DNA of 64,000 bases from Hoyosella altamirensis (GTDB lineage: Bacteria; Actinomycetota; Actinomycetes; Mycobacteriales; Mycobacteriaceae). A model generated the notes under the pieces. The model searched no databases. It had not been told where the DNA came from and saw only the letters and a list, made by a program, of their open reading frames with translations. The translations under genes were made by a program, and so were the position numbers. Location: positions 1-64,000 of the forward strand of contig NZ_JACHWS010000006.1 in NCBI RefSeq assembly GCF_014191505.1, given 5' to 3'. Below, piece after piece: positions 36,434-44,902 of the stretch. The first letter of the stretch is position 1. Each line of letters starts with the position of its first letter.

Positions 36434-37267
36434 ATGTCGTGGCTTCAGGTTCTTGTTCTGTCTATGGTTCAGGGTTTGACTGAGTTCCTTCCAGTGTCTT
36501 CTTCCGGGCATTTACTTCTCGCGGGCGAGGTGTTTTTCGGCGCTGATGCGGGGGCGTCGTTCACGGCTGTGTGCCAGCTCGGCACTGAAGCCGCGGTAGT
36601 CGTCTATTTCGCGCGGGACATCGCCCGGATTGTCAGGGCCTGGATCCGTGGGATCTTTATCCCGAGTGTGCGGAAACAGGCCGATTACCGTCTAGGCTGG
36701 TTAGTCATCGCGGGTTCGCTGCCGATCGGGGTACTGGGGTTCTTCTTCCGTGACGATATCCGGACGGTAGCGCGTAATTTGTGGCTGGTCGCGGCGATGC
36801 TGATTGTGGCCGGGGTGATCCTCGGTGTCGCTGAGTACGCTGGTCGAAAGCAGCGCGAACTCAGCACACTTACGCTGCGTGACACGCTTGTAATGGGTAC
36901 CGCTCAGGCCGCTGCGCTGATTCCGGGGGTATCACGGTCAGGAGGAACGATTAGTGCTGGCCTTTTCCTAGGTCTGTCGCGGTACGCGGCCGCGAGGTAC
37001 TCGTTTCTGCTCGCGATTCCCGCTGTGGTTGCTTCAGGGCTGTTCAGCCTTCCGGATGCGCTGAGCCCGCAGAGTTCTGGGCTCACAGCGGATGCGTGGC
37101 AACTCTCAGTTTCGGTGGGTATCACGTTTGTTGTTGGTTACGCCTGCATCGCGTTCTTCCTCGCTTTTGTGCAGCGCTATTCGATGTACTGGTTTGTTGG
37201 GTACCGGATAATTGTAGGCGGCGGTGTGCTTATGCTTCTCGGTACCGGAACTATCAGCGCTAGTTAA
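36434..37267 (+). CDS. uppP: Undecaprenyl-diphosphatase UppP (BacA)
   Basis: The ATG at 36434 is preceded by GAGGAG; 277 residues. Family motifs: [16 protein letters not shown] (catalytic Glu and Ser region) and [20 protein letters not shown] (second conserved block with the essential Arg). Eight or so membrane helices are seen. It dephosphorylates undecaprenyl diphosphate, recycling the cell-wall lipid carrier; extra copies give bacitracin resistance. Upstream is a DedA gene with a related function. Confidence 0.93.
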   Translation: MSWLQVLVLSMVQGLTEFLPVSSSGHLLLAGEVFFGADAGASFTAVCQLGTEAAVVVYFARDIARIVRAWIRGIFIPSVRKQADYRLGWLVIAGSLPIGVLGFFFRDDIRTVARNLWLVAAMLIVAGVILGVAEYAGRKQRELSTLTLRDTLVMGTAQAAALIPGVSRSGGTISAGLFLGLSRYAAARYSFLLAIPAVVASGLFSLPDALSPQSSGLTADAWQLSVSVGITFVVGYACIAFFLAFVQRYSMYWFVGYRIIVGGGVLMLLGTGTISAS

Positions 37268-37470
37268 CACGTTACGTGGAATGCTGTTAGCTCGTTTTGG
37301 AGGCGGTGGTGGCGATTTCTCCGGCGAGTTTTTCGATGACGTCCTCGACGTATTGCTGCACCGAAGGTCGCTTGAGGCCGTCCTTGAGGCTGGTGGTGGC
37401 GGTTACCCGGTTGATCGTCCGGAGGTGGTCCGAGGAAGTCCTTGATGTGCACGTAGCCGGTGCAGTCAGT
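37264..37470 (-). pseudogene. C-terminal fragment of a CNNM/HlyC-family transporter
   Basis: On the minus strand, short blocks match the C-terminus of the intact gene at 48268 at the nucleotide level: a GGCGATTTCTCCG(G/A)CGAG block and a TTTTTCGATGACGTC block, then the pieces around GAGGCTGGTGGT and GATGT(G/C)CACGTAGCCGG. Internal deletions and frameshifts are present. It is a relic of a third copy of this transporter. Confidence 0.7.
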
Positions 37471-37484
37471 GGGGCTTCTGCTTC

Positions 37485-37820
37485 TTGATAGCGGCGCTGC
37501 TGGCCGTCAGCATCCTGCGCAACCCGGATGTACCCGAACCCATACTCAATGAGCGTGGGCAGCCGATCCAGGCACCGGCAAGTAACTGGCGGGCCGCCGG
37601 TATCACCATCGGGTCCTTTGTGGCGTTCGCGGTGCTGCTGCTGCCTGCCGGATGGATAATTGCCGGAGCCGTTGTGTTCTGGGGAGTGACGGTGGGACTG
37701 GGCGGTACAAACTATCTGCGTAACCTGCTGATCGGATTTGCGATGTCCTCAATCGTGCAGCTGGTTTTTGCGGGAATGCTCGGTCTCACTCTTCCACCCG
37801 GCGTGATGGGGATGTTCTGA
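37485..37820 (+). pseudogene. tctB: TctB subunit, N-terminally truncated
   Basis: The frame starts at a TTG next to the CNNM relic. It has only about 111 residues, whereas TctB usually has 150-180. The later helices are intact (AAGITIGSFVAFAVLLLPAGW, AVVFWGVTVGLGG, LLIGFAMSSIVQLVFA, GLTLPPG). The first helix is missing. TctB is the small membrane subunit of tripartite tricarboxylate transporters. The stop overlaps the tctA ATG. Confidence 0.75.
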
Positions 37821-39325
37821 TGGACTCAATAATTGGTCTGATCGGGGGATTCGGCGATGTCTTTACCCCCACCAACCTGCTTTACGTTCTCATTGGTGCG
37901 CTGATCGGCACTGCCGTCGGAGTCCTTCCGGGGCTGGGATCGGCGATGGCAGTAGCGTTGCTGTTGCCGATCACCTTCACTCTCGACCCGCTAGCCGCAT
38001 TGGTTATGTTTGCCGGAATCTACTTCGGTGGGTTGTTCGGTGATGCCATATCCGGCATCCTCATGAATACTCCGGGCAATTCCACGGCAATCGCTGGATC
38101 GATCGAGGGACACCGGATGGCGAAGCTGGGGCGTGCCCCACAAGCACTGGCGACCTCAGCGATCGGTGCGTTCATCGGAGGAATGATCGCCACCGTGCTG
38201 GTGGTGTTCTTTGCGCCCACCCTGGCGGATCTGGCCACGAAGTTCGGGCCGGGCGAATACTTCGCACTCGCGCTGTTTGCGTTCATCGCCACCTCTGTGG
38301 TTGTGTCCGACTCCGTCCTTAAGGGTATGGCGGCGCTACTGATCGGATTGGTGCTGGCCATGATCGGCACCGATCAGGTCAGCGGGTCGCAGCGCTTCAC
38401 TTTCGGGAACGTTGCACTGTTTGACGGTGTGAGCATTGTCGTGATCACTGTGGCGATGCTCGCGGTCGGTGAAGTCATCTACATCGCTTCGCGTATCGGA
38501 AGACCGGACGACCGCAGCCTCGTTCCTTCGAAGGGCAGGCCGTTTCTCACCAGAGCCGAGTTCCGCGAAGCCCTCCCGGCATGGTTGCGCGGCACCGCAT
38601 TCGGTGTCCCGTTCGGGGTCATCCCTGCGGGTGGCGCTGAGGTCCCGACGTTCCTTTCCTACGGTGCCGAGCAGCGGCTGGACCGCCGCCGGAAGTTCCC
38701 CATGTTCGGCAAGGGCGCGATCCGTGGAGTTGCCGGTCCCGAAGCGGCCGGCAACTCCACGGCCGGCACAGCGATGGGGGCGCTTCTGGCTCTGGGGCTG
38801 CCGACCTCCGCGACCGCGGCGATGCTGCTCGCCGCCTTCCAGCAGTACGGTATGTAGCCGGGCCCGCTGCTGTTCACCCGCAACGCCGAACTCGTCTGGG
38901 CCCTGCTCGCCAGCCTCTTCATCGGGATGGTTGTCCTGCTCATCCTGAATCTGCCGTTCGCCCCGCTGTGGGCGAAGTTACTGAACATCCCCCGCGAATA
39001 CTTGTACGCAGGGATCGCCCTGTTCGCGTGCTTCGGTGTGTACGCCGCTAGCGCCTCACTCGTTGATGTCGTGTTCATGCTCGCCCTGGGTGTCCTCGGG
39101 TTTGCTATGCGGCGATACGGCGTTCCTCTCGCACCGGTACTGATCGCGGTCATCCTTGGCCCACTGGCGGAAACTTCGCTGCGCGCTGCGATGAACAACT
39201 CGGAGAATAACCCGCTCACGCTAGTAAGCACACCCATCACACTTACCCTCTATTTCTTGCTGATCGTTGTCATCGCGATCAGCGCATACAATAAGTTGCG
39301 CCTCCGCACGAGTGCAGATCTGTGA
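37820..39325 (+). pseudogene. tctA: TctA subunit interrupted by an amber codon
   Basis: The frame runs from an ATG at 37820 to a TAG at 38855-38857, and continues in the same frame to 39325. Around the stop it reads QQYGM-stop-PGPLLFTRN, where the family has QYGxQPGP, so a CAG-to-TAG change is likely. TctA motifs: GVLPGLGSAMAVALLLP, GIYFGGLFGDAISGILMNTPG and GLPTSATAAMLLAAF. This is the large subunit of a tripartite tricarboxylate transporter. The substrate-binding tctC is absent. Confidence 0.88.
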
Positions 39326-39501
39326 CGTGTCCGGTGGCCGCGGCTCGCGCCACCAGCTGCAAAGCCGACCGAACCGAATAGATCCTCAGTCCGATATCGA
39401 AAGGTACGTGTTTCATCCATGAGACGCGCTAAGCGAAAACCTCGAAGACAGCCCCCGCCCCCGAAGAACGGCCACTGCGCAGCCGAATACCGGACTCCGC
39501 C

Positions 39502-40896
39502 GTGCTGACCGTCCTTGGAATCGCGCTCGGCATCCTCGTCGTCGTGGTTATTACCGCCGTCACCGGTTACTTCGTGGCGCAAGAGTTCGCTTACATGGCA
39601 GTTGACCGCTCTCGCCTGAAGGCCCGCGCCGAAGATGGTGACACCGCCGCCGCACGTGCCCTATCGGTCACACGCCGCACCTCCTTCATGCTCTCCGGCG
39701 CGCAGCTGGGCATCACTGTTACTGGCCTGCTGGTCGGATACGTTGCCGAGCCGCTGATTGGGAGCGGAATTGGCGAGCTGCTGGGCGGTGTCGGCGTCCC
39801 GACCGCCGTTGGGGTAGCCATAGGAACCGTGCTCGCTGTGGCTCTAGCCACCATTGTGCAGATGGTCTTCGGTGAGCTGTTCCCCAAGAACCTGGCAATC
39901 GCGCGGCCCGAACCAGTTGCGCGCTGGCTGGCTCTTTCCACCACAATCTATCTGAAGCTATTCGGCTGGCTGATCAAGCTGTTCGACGCGTCGTCGAACC
40001 TGCTGCTGCGTACACTGCGCATCGAACCGGTCCACGACGTGGAACATTCAGCCAATCCCAGGGACCTCGAGCACATTGTTGCGGAATCCCGCGACACCGG
40101 GGAACTCCCGAAGGAACTGTCGACGCTGCTCGACCGCATCCTCGACTTCCCGACTTGTACCGCCGAGCATGCAATGATCCCGCGATCCCGGGTCGACTAC
40201 GTATCCCTGGACGAACCGGTAGTGCAGGTGTTAGCGAAGGTGAGCACCGGACACACGCGCTACCCGGTTGTCGGCACGTCCACTGATGACCTGCGTGGTG
40301 TGGTGCACCTGCACGACCTGCTCGCCCGCGACGCTGCCACCGGCACCGCCGCGACGGTGTGCCGGCCCGCGGTGATAGTACCTACCACCCTGCCACTGAC
40401 AGAGGTGCTGGCCCGGTTAACCGAGGCCCGCGAGGAGATGGCACTGGTGATCGACGAATACGGCGGCTTCGCTGGTGTCGTCACCGTCGAGGACATCGCT
40501 GAGGAACTCGTCGGTGAGATCGCCGACGAACACGATCCCGCCATCGAGGCCGACGTGATCACACCCGAAGGTGACGGCTGGCTCGTCCGCGGAGACCTGC
40601 ATCTCGACGAGCTCGCCCGCACACTGGACTACGAACTTCCCGAAGGTAACTACGAGACTCTCGCCGGTCTGGTCATTGCAGAATATGGCGGGCTGCCAGC
40701 GGTCGGGGACACCGTGGTGATCGCCCTCGAGCCGGACCCAGCCGACCTCGTGCACGACGCCGACCCGCCCACCCGGAGAATGATCGCCGAAGTCCGTGAG
40801 GTCGCCAGCTACGTACCGACGTCACTGCGGGTCACCATACAAATCGATACGGCCAGACCCGTCGCAACGGGCGACGAGGAGAACGACAATGAGTAA
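39502..40896 (+). CDS. CNNM/CBS-domain transporter, long form (pair A)
   Basis: 464 residues from a GTG. N-terminal CNNM membrane domain (FVAQEFAYMAVDRSRL, SGAQLGITVTGLLVGYVAEP, FGELFPKNLAIARP). Two CBS domains follow (around residues 215-330), then a C-terminal CorC_HlyC domain (EGDGWLVRGDLHLDELARTL). Known family role: Mg2+ or other divalent-cation export, or maintenance of cation balance. It overlaps the next gene by 8 nt. A similar long/short pair lies inverted at 48.3-50.7 kb. Confidence 0.9.
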   Translation: MLTVLGIALGILVVVVITAVTGYFVAQEFAYMAVDRSRLKARAEDGDTAAARALSVTRRTSFMLSGAQLGITVTGLLVGYVAEPLIGSGIGELLGGVGVPTAVGVAIGTVLAVALATIVQMVFGELFPKNLAIARPEPVARWLALSTTIYLKLFGWLIKLFDASSNLLLRTLRIEPVHDVEHSANPRDLEHIVAESRDTGELPKELSTLLDRILDFPTCTAEHAMIPRSRVDYVSLDEPVVQVLAKVSTGHTRYPVVGTSTDDLRGVVHLHDLLARDAATGTAATVCRPAVIVPTTLPLTEVLARLTEAREEMALVIDEYGGFAGVVTVEDIAEELVGEIADEHDPAIEADVITPEGDGWLVRGDLHLDELARTLDYELPEGNYETLAGLVIAEYGGLPAVGDTVVIALEPDPADLVHDADPPTRRMIAEVREVASYVPTSLRVTIQIDTARPVATGDEENDNE

Positions 40897-41917
40897 TCCC
40901 TGGATCGTCCTCGCCGTCACAGTCGGGCTGATCACGGCGAGCGCATTCTTCGTTGCGGTGGAGTTCGCACTCATCGCCGCCCGCCGCCACCGTCTCGAAG
41001 ACGCCGCCCCGCACAGCCGTTCAGCACGCGCTGCCCTGCGCAGCGCCTCGGAACTGTCGGTGCTGCTGGCCGGTTCGCAACTCGGTATTACCGTGTGCAC
41101 CCTGGCTCTCGGTGCGGTAACCAAGCCGGCAGTGCACCATTGGCTCACCCCAGCATTCGAAGCCGTTGGTGCCCCGCTGTGGGTCGCTGATGTGGCCGGA
41201 TTCGTTCTCGCACTGGTCATCGTGACCTTCCTGCATCTGGTGGTCGGGGAGATGGCCCCGAAATCGTGGGCAATCGCGCACCCGGAAAAGTCGGCCACGA
41301 TGCTCGCGATCCCCATGCGCGCATTCATGTGGCTGACCCGGCCAGTCATCGCGCAGCTCAACCACCTGGCTAACTGGTGCCTGCACAAGGTAGGCGTCGA
41401 CCCCGTCGATCAGGTCAGTACCGGGCAAAATTCGGACACGCTCCGGCATCTCGTTGAGCATTCAGCCACGGCCGGAACGCTCGACGAGCGCTACCACGGT
41501 CATTTGACGAGCGCACTCGAACTCGAGGCCCTCACCGTGGGTGACATCGTTCGGCCGAATGCCCGGCCGAGTAGCGTGCCGCCCGAGGCCACCTCTGCCG
41601 AGATACGGGACACCGCCCGCCGGACCGGTCACCTGAGACTGCTGGTACGCGGAAACGGGCACGTCGACGGCGTAGTCCACGTGCGCGACAGTCTCCAGGC
41701 GGCACCCACACTCACCGCAGGTGAACTCATGCGCCCGGCCCTCACCGTCGATGCCGGCATCCCCGTCTACGAGGCACTGCGGATCATGCGAGAGACACGG
41801 AGCCACCTTGCAACCATCACCAACGATGGCAAGGTGACCGGGATAGTCACCCTCAGCGATGTGCTAGAACGCCTGCTTCCAATCACCCAAACGGTGGCCG
41901 ACAGTCAGCACACCTAG
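40889..41917 (+). CDS. CNNM/CBS-domain transporter, short form (pair A)
   Basis: The ATG at 40889 overlaps the long-form stop; 342 residues. CNNM domain motifs FFVAVEFALIAARRHRL, AGSQLGITVCTLALGAV and VVGEMAPKSWAIAHP, then a CBS pair. It lacks the CorC_HlyC domain. It probably pairs with the long form in a heteromeric transporter. Confidence 0.88.
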   Translation: MSNPWIVLAVTVGLITASAFFVAVEFALIAARRHRLEDAAPHSRSARAALRSASELSVLLAGSQLGITVCTLALGAVTKPAVHHWLTPAFEAVGAPLWVADVAGFVLALVIVTFLHLVVGEMAPKSWAIAHPEKSATMLAIPMRAFMWLTRPVIAQLNHLANWCLHKVGVDPVDQVSTGQNSDTLRHLVEHSATAGTLDERYHGHLTSALELEALTVGDIVRPNARPSSVPPEATSAEIRDTARRTGHLRLLVRGNGHVDGVVHVRDSLQAAPTLTAGELMRPALTVDAGIPVYEALRIMRETRSHLATITNDGKVTGIVTLSDVLERLLPITQTVADSQHT

Positions 41918-42234
41918 TAGTAAACCGCCTGTAAGTATTTGGGTGGCCGACCCGGTGCTGGCTGACAGGATCAGTGTCGTCGCGACAACCGGTGGGACTC
42001 GTGAAAAACGGCCGCTGGCGGGACGCAGTGTCACCTGGCCCACGTCATCAGTCTCGCTAGCCCGAATCTTCGGGCACGCCATGGCGCTCCTGATGTTCGC
42101 CCATGGGCGGAGCCTCCTGTACGCCCATGCGCACGGGATTACGTTAGGGCGTATGTATGGGCTTAGTATAGCGGTGCTGCGAAAATTGGCTAGATAATCG
42201 CGCAACTTTGGGTCAGGCGAAATGCCACGTCGTT
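41918..42234. other. No gene seen
   Basis: 317 bp between pair A and the end of the replication gene. CGCCATGG and CGCCCATGGGCG-like palindromic pieces occur near 42080-42110, but no terminator or gene is clear. Confidence 0.45.
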
Positions 42235-43461
42235 CTATGCACCCCTTTTCTGTTGAGGCGGTAGTTCACTCCTTTGTAGTTTCATCCAGACTTCGTGCTG
42301 CTCCTCAGTGTGGTTGCAGCGGACGGCGAGCTCGGGGCCGGTGTAGTTCTGTGGTGGTGTGCGCCAGCCGTGTTCGTCGCAGTGGGGGCAGTGTGCGCGC
42401 TGGCGGCGCTGCTCAGCTGCTTCGGTTTCGCGGGCGATGTCGGCGGCAGCGGGGCGGTCGTTGAGGTCGAGGGTTGTGAGGATTCTGCCGATGAGTCCGA
42501 TGGGGCGGTGGGGTTTGTGGGGAAGATAGTGGCCGAGTGATTGCCAGTCGCGTAGCGCCTGGTTGAGATCCCGGCCGCTCCAGCCGTGGCGGGCAGGTTT
42601 GGTGAGGACACGGGCCCACCCATGGGGGGTGTGTCTGTGCGCCCAGCGTGGTGTTGAGGGGTCGGAAAGCCAGGTTCTGGCGAGCCACAGCCCGTCCGGA
42701 TCGACAGGGCGGCCTGGCTCGGTAGGTGAGGGCGCCGTAGGCGCTCGTTTTTCCACAGGCTTGCCTGTAGTTATTTTTCTCTCAACGTAAGAGGTAATTT
42801 CAGAGTGACCCCTACGGGGGTGGGTGGACATTTTGTTGTGTGGCGCACTTTTTACGTGCGAGTTATCCACAGGGATAGTGGGTTTGGGGTGGTGGAGTGC
42901 CCACACCGAGGCCCAGCCGCGGGCGTGGTCGCCGCAGCGCCAGGAGGCCATCCGTTCGGTGCGTGTGCGCTGGCGGCCGCGGAGTATTTCGGTGGCAAGG
43001 CCGAGTTCGCGCAGGAGGTTGCGGGCGCGGGTGACAGTTTTTGTGGCGCACTGGAGTTTCGCGGCGATGGTGGTGTTGTCGACGCGGGAGTTGCGGCCGG
43101 TGGCGTGATCTGCGGCATCGGCCATGACGGTCGCGACGCGCAGGAGTGTTTTGAGGCTAACCCCCGCTGTGAGGTTGCGGCGGGCCTGGCTGTAGTGGCG
43201 CGTGTAGACACGCTCGAGGTCCGCTAGCCATGTATCGCGGCGGTACCAGCAGGGAACGCCCTGGTATGCATCGGGTTCGAGTTCCAGCGCGACAGGTCGA
43301 GTGGGGGCGAGCGCGGCCACTATTGCCGGTGCAGTGCGCGCGGTACCGCGCCTGCGCCGAGTGTGGGTACAGCCGCGGTATCGCGACACACACGGTGTTT
43401 TGGCTGAAAACGTTGAAGCGATATGAGGGTATGCGCTACCCTCAGAACTGCCTGTAAGCAA
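42235..43461 (-). CDS. Plasmid replication initiator with helix-turn-helix
   Basis: Up to 408 residues from a TTG at 43461; the true start may be further downstream. A winged-HTH core (SRVDNTTIAAKLQCATKTVT then RARNLLRELGLATEIL) and MASWRCGDHARGW match actinobacterial plasmid 'helix-turn-helix' Rep proteins. A zinc-finger-like HCPHCDEHG is near the C-terminus. It would bind the origin and load the replication machinery. Its 5' leader region overlaps a double-hairpin RNA candidate on the opposite strand. Confidence 0.75.
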   Translation of the reverse strand: MLTGSSEGSAYPHIASTFSAKTPCVSRYRGCTHTRRRRGTARTAPAIVAALAPTRPVALELEPDAYQGVPCWYRRDTWLADLERVYTRHYSQARRNLTAGVSLKTLLRVATVMADAADHATGRNSRVDNTTIAAKLQCATKTVTRARNLLRELGLATEILRGRQRTRTERMASWRCGDHARGWASVWALHHPKPTIPVDNSHVKSAPHNKMSTHPRRGHSEITSYVERKITTGKPVEKRAPTAPSPTEPGRPVDPDGLWLARTWLSDPSTPRWAHRHTPHGWARVLTKPARHGWSGRDLNQALRDWQSLGHYLPHKPHRPIGLIGRILTTLDLNDRPAAADIARETEAAEQRRQRAHCPHCDEHGWRTPPQNYTGPELAVRCNHTEEQHEVWMKLQRSELPPQQKRGA

Positions 43462-43565
43462 TTCTGTCCTCTCAGTTGGACCAGACCGAAACGAAGCGCC
43501 AACTTCGTTTCACCCTGACGAAAGTTTCAAAACCCCCCTTGCCCGGGGGTTTTCGTCATTTCTGG
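43425..43565 (+). ncRNA. Double-hairpin RNA candidate, copy A, antisense to the rep leader
   Basis: Hairpin 1 is GAGGGTA-tgcgc-TACCCTC (43425-43443). Hairpin 2 is AGAACTGC-ctgtaa-GCAATTCT (43444-43465). A strong terminator follows at 43529-43553. The unit overlaps the first codons of the rep frame on the opposite strand, the position of copy-control antisense RNAs. A related unit lies at 43927. The 5' end is not known. The hairpins may instead act in the rep mRNA itself. Confidence 0.5.
43529..43553 (+). terminator. Rho-independent terminator after RNA copy A
   Basis: AAAACCCCC pairs with GGGGGTTTT (43529-43537 and 43545-43553), followed by CGTCATTT on the plus strand. It would stop plus-strand transcripts before reaching 43570, and could also act on the minus strand. 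Confidence 0.75.
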
Positions 43566-43926
43566 GGTGTGTGTCTGATCAGTGACGAATGCAGTTGTCC
43601 GATCGATGTGCTGGGGTACCTCCTTCCCGCCGGAAGCTGGGTGCAGCTCTTACGGCCACACTCGGTTGGGGATCGATGCCGAGGGCCGCCAAGATTTAGG
43701 TGGATGCTCGTCGAATTCGGTTGAGTCAGTTGACGTACCGGCCTAACGCGACCAAACGGCTGAGCGATGCGACGCGGCAACTGGGAGGCTTGGTGAACGT
43801 GCAATGACCCACTAAGCGCCCCTGGGAGGGGCAACAAGACTCTGAACGGCGAGGTCATGCGACAAGTTTCCACGTGATGTTTATGGAACTTTGTGCGTGT
43901 TTCGCTCGTGTTCAGTTGAATGGTGT

Positions 43927-44060
43927 GAGGGTGCACGGTACCCTCAAAACTGCCGACAAGCAGTTTTGCTCCTCTCAAAGGGGCAGCACAGGATCAGAGA
44001 AAGCCTGGCTCTCTGGTTGGCTCTTAGAAGACCCCGGTGGCCGCCGGGGTCTTCTTGTCT
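43927..44060 (+). ncRNA. Double-hairpin RNA candidate, copy B
   Basis: Hairpin 1 is GAGGGT-gcacggt-ACCCTC (43927-43945). Hairpin 2 is AAAACTGC-cgacaa-GCAGTTTT (43946-43967), directly adjacent as in copy A, with the same 6-nt loop size. Relative to copy A, a G-C pair has become A-T in hairpin 2, a compensatory change. CCTCTCA follows both. A terminator lies at 44026-44055. No rep-like gene overlaps this copy. Confidence 0.5.
44026..44055 (+). terminator. Rho-independent terminator after RNA copy B
   Basis: AGAAGACCCCGG (44026-44037) pairs perfectly with CCGGGGTCTTCT (44044-44055) around 6 nt, followed by TGTCTCT. It lies between copy B and the convergent RHH gene and may serve both. Confidence 0.75.
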
Positions 44061-44102
44061 CTGCAGATCCTGTACCGCCGGTATGTACGAGTCCGCTCGT
44101 GT

Positions 44103-44315
44103 TTAGGCGGTCTTCTGCAGTGGCAGTACCTCCTGGTAGTCCACAAGATGCGTCCGGCCGGTGTGCTCAGCAATCAGCACAGCAATCAGGTCGTTCGCGG
44201 TGATTCCTCGGTCCTGAGCCGCCTTTTGCAGGGCGGCTTTCAACTCGGGGTGCATGCGCGCGAGAAAGGCTTCTCTCGGCCCCTTGCTCGGGCGACCAGG
44301 TTTGCGTAATCCAGC
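44103..44315 (-). CDS. Small ribbon-helix-helix-like regulator
   Basis: 70 residues from an ATG at 44315. A basic start (AGLRKPGRPSKGPRE) is followed by LARMHPELKAALQKAAQDRG and ITANDLIAVLIAEHTG, an RHH or Arc-like pattern. The frame is open to an ATG at 44363, but a 12-bp inverted repeat there looks like the operator, favouring the shorter form. It is probably a plasmid copy or transfer regulator, or an antitoxin. No toxin partner is next to it. Confidence 0.65.
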   Translation of the reverse strand, partial: AGLRKPGRPSKGPREAFLARMHPELKAALQKAAQDRGITANDLIAVLIAEHTGRTHLVDYQEVLPLQKTA

Positions 44316-44336
44316 CATGGGCACAATCTTGCCGTT

Positions 44337-44386
44337 TTGGCTATCCGCTAACGGGGAGGACACGCCGGCGAGTTGCGGATAGCCAA
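44337..44386. promoter_or_regulatory. Inverted-repeat operator upstream of the RHH gene
   Basis: TTGGCTATCCGC (44337-44348) and GCGGATAGCCAA (44375-44386) are perfect 12-bp inverted copies with a 26-bp gap. Two dimer sites in the leader fit negative autoregulation by the RHH protein. Confidence 0.6.
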
Positions 44387-44539
44387 TTTCGAATGCAGGT
44401 GGCGCTTAATGACCATCAGCGCATCGGCTGCCCAATGTGGCGCTATTGAAGGGAAATGTGATGACACCCTTGGGTACACCAAGTTTCGGAGTGTCCCTGG
44501 TAGATGCGGCCAGCGTTCAACCGCTCGTCGCCTTTCCGC

Positions 44540-44711
44540 GCCCTGTTTGGAGGCACACGGGTACCTGCGCAGGCAGGAGGAAACTCGGCTGGAGGTCGTG
44601 TACGAGTTCGCCTCCCCGGTAAAACGAGAATCGTGAACGCATCCGGCTCGATCACCCGGCTCGGTGATGTTTCTGCGCCCGCACCGTTTTCTGGGCAGAG
44701 TTGGTGCGGGC
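44540..44711 (-). repeat. Dispersed structured repeat, copy 1
   Basis: On the minus strand: a 9-bp stem GCCCGCACC...GGTGCGGGC with a 17-nt loop containing TGCCCAG (44711-44677), then GCGCAGAA. After about 40 diverged bases comes a block of about 70 nt (44615-44543) with only a few differences from copy 2. See copy 2 at 55468, in the opposite orientation. Function unknown: a structured RNA, a regulatory leader or a mobile-element end. Confidence 0.55.
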
Positions 44712-44902
44712 CCCCTCTCTGTAGAAGCTTGACGGCTGGCGTCGGGATGGAAGTATAGGTTCACGCTAGTCTCAGCGAACCTTCCCAAGGGTGCTGTGAG
44801 GGACGGGCGAAGAGGCAATCTCACGCTTCACCGCGGGATTTACAGTGATTCGTGAAGGCATCACTAGTTTCGCCGCGGCAAGGCGGTACGAATTGAAGGC
44901 GG

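Noticed and set aside
41943-42197. An 84-codon frame between the CNNM pair and the rep gene
   Set aside because: No ribosome site and no coherent pattern; kept as non-coding.
43556-43978. A 140-codon minus-strand frame that could be a second, truncated rep gene
   Set aside because: Only its first residues resemble the start of Rep; the rest has no similarity, so a leader or RNA repeat is the better reading.
44348-44824. A 158-codon minus-strand frame across the dispersed repeat
   Set aside because: No protein-like pattern, no ribosome site; it spans the operator and the structured repeat.
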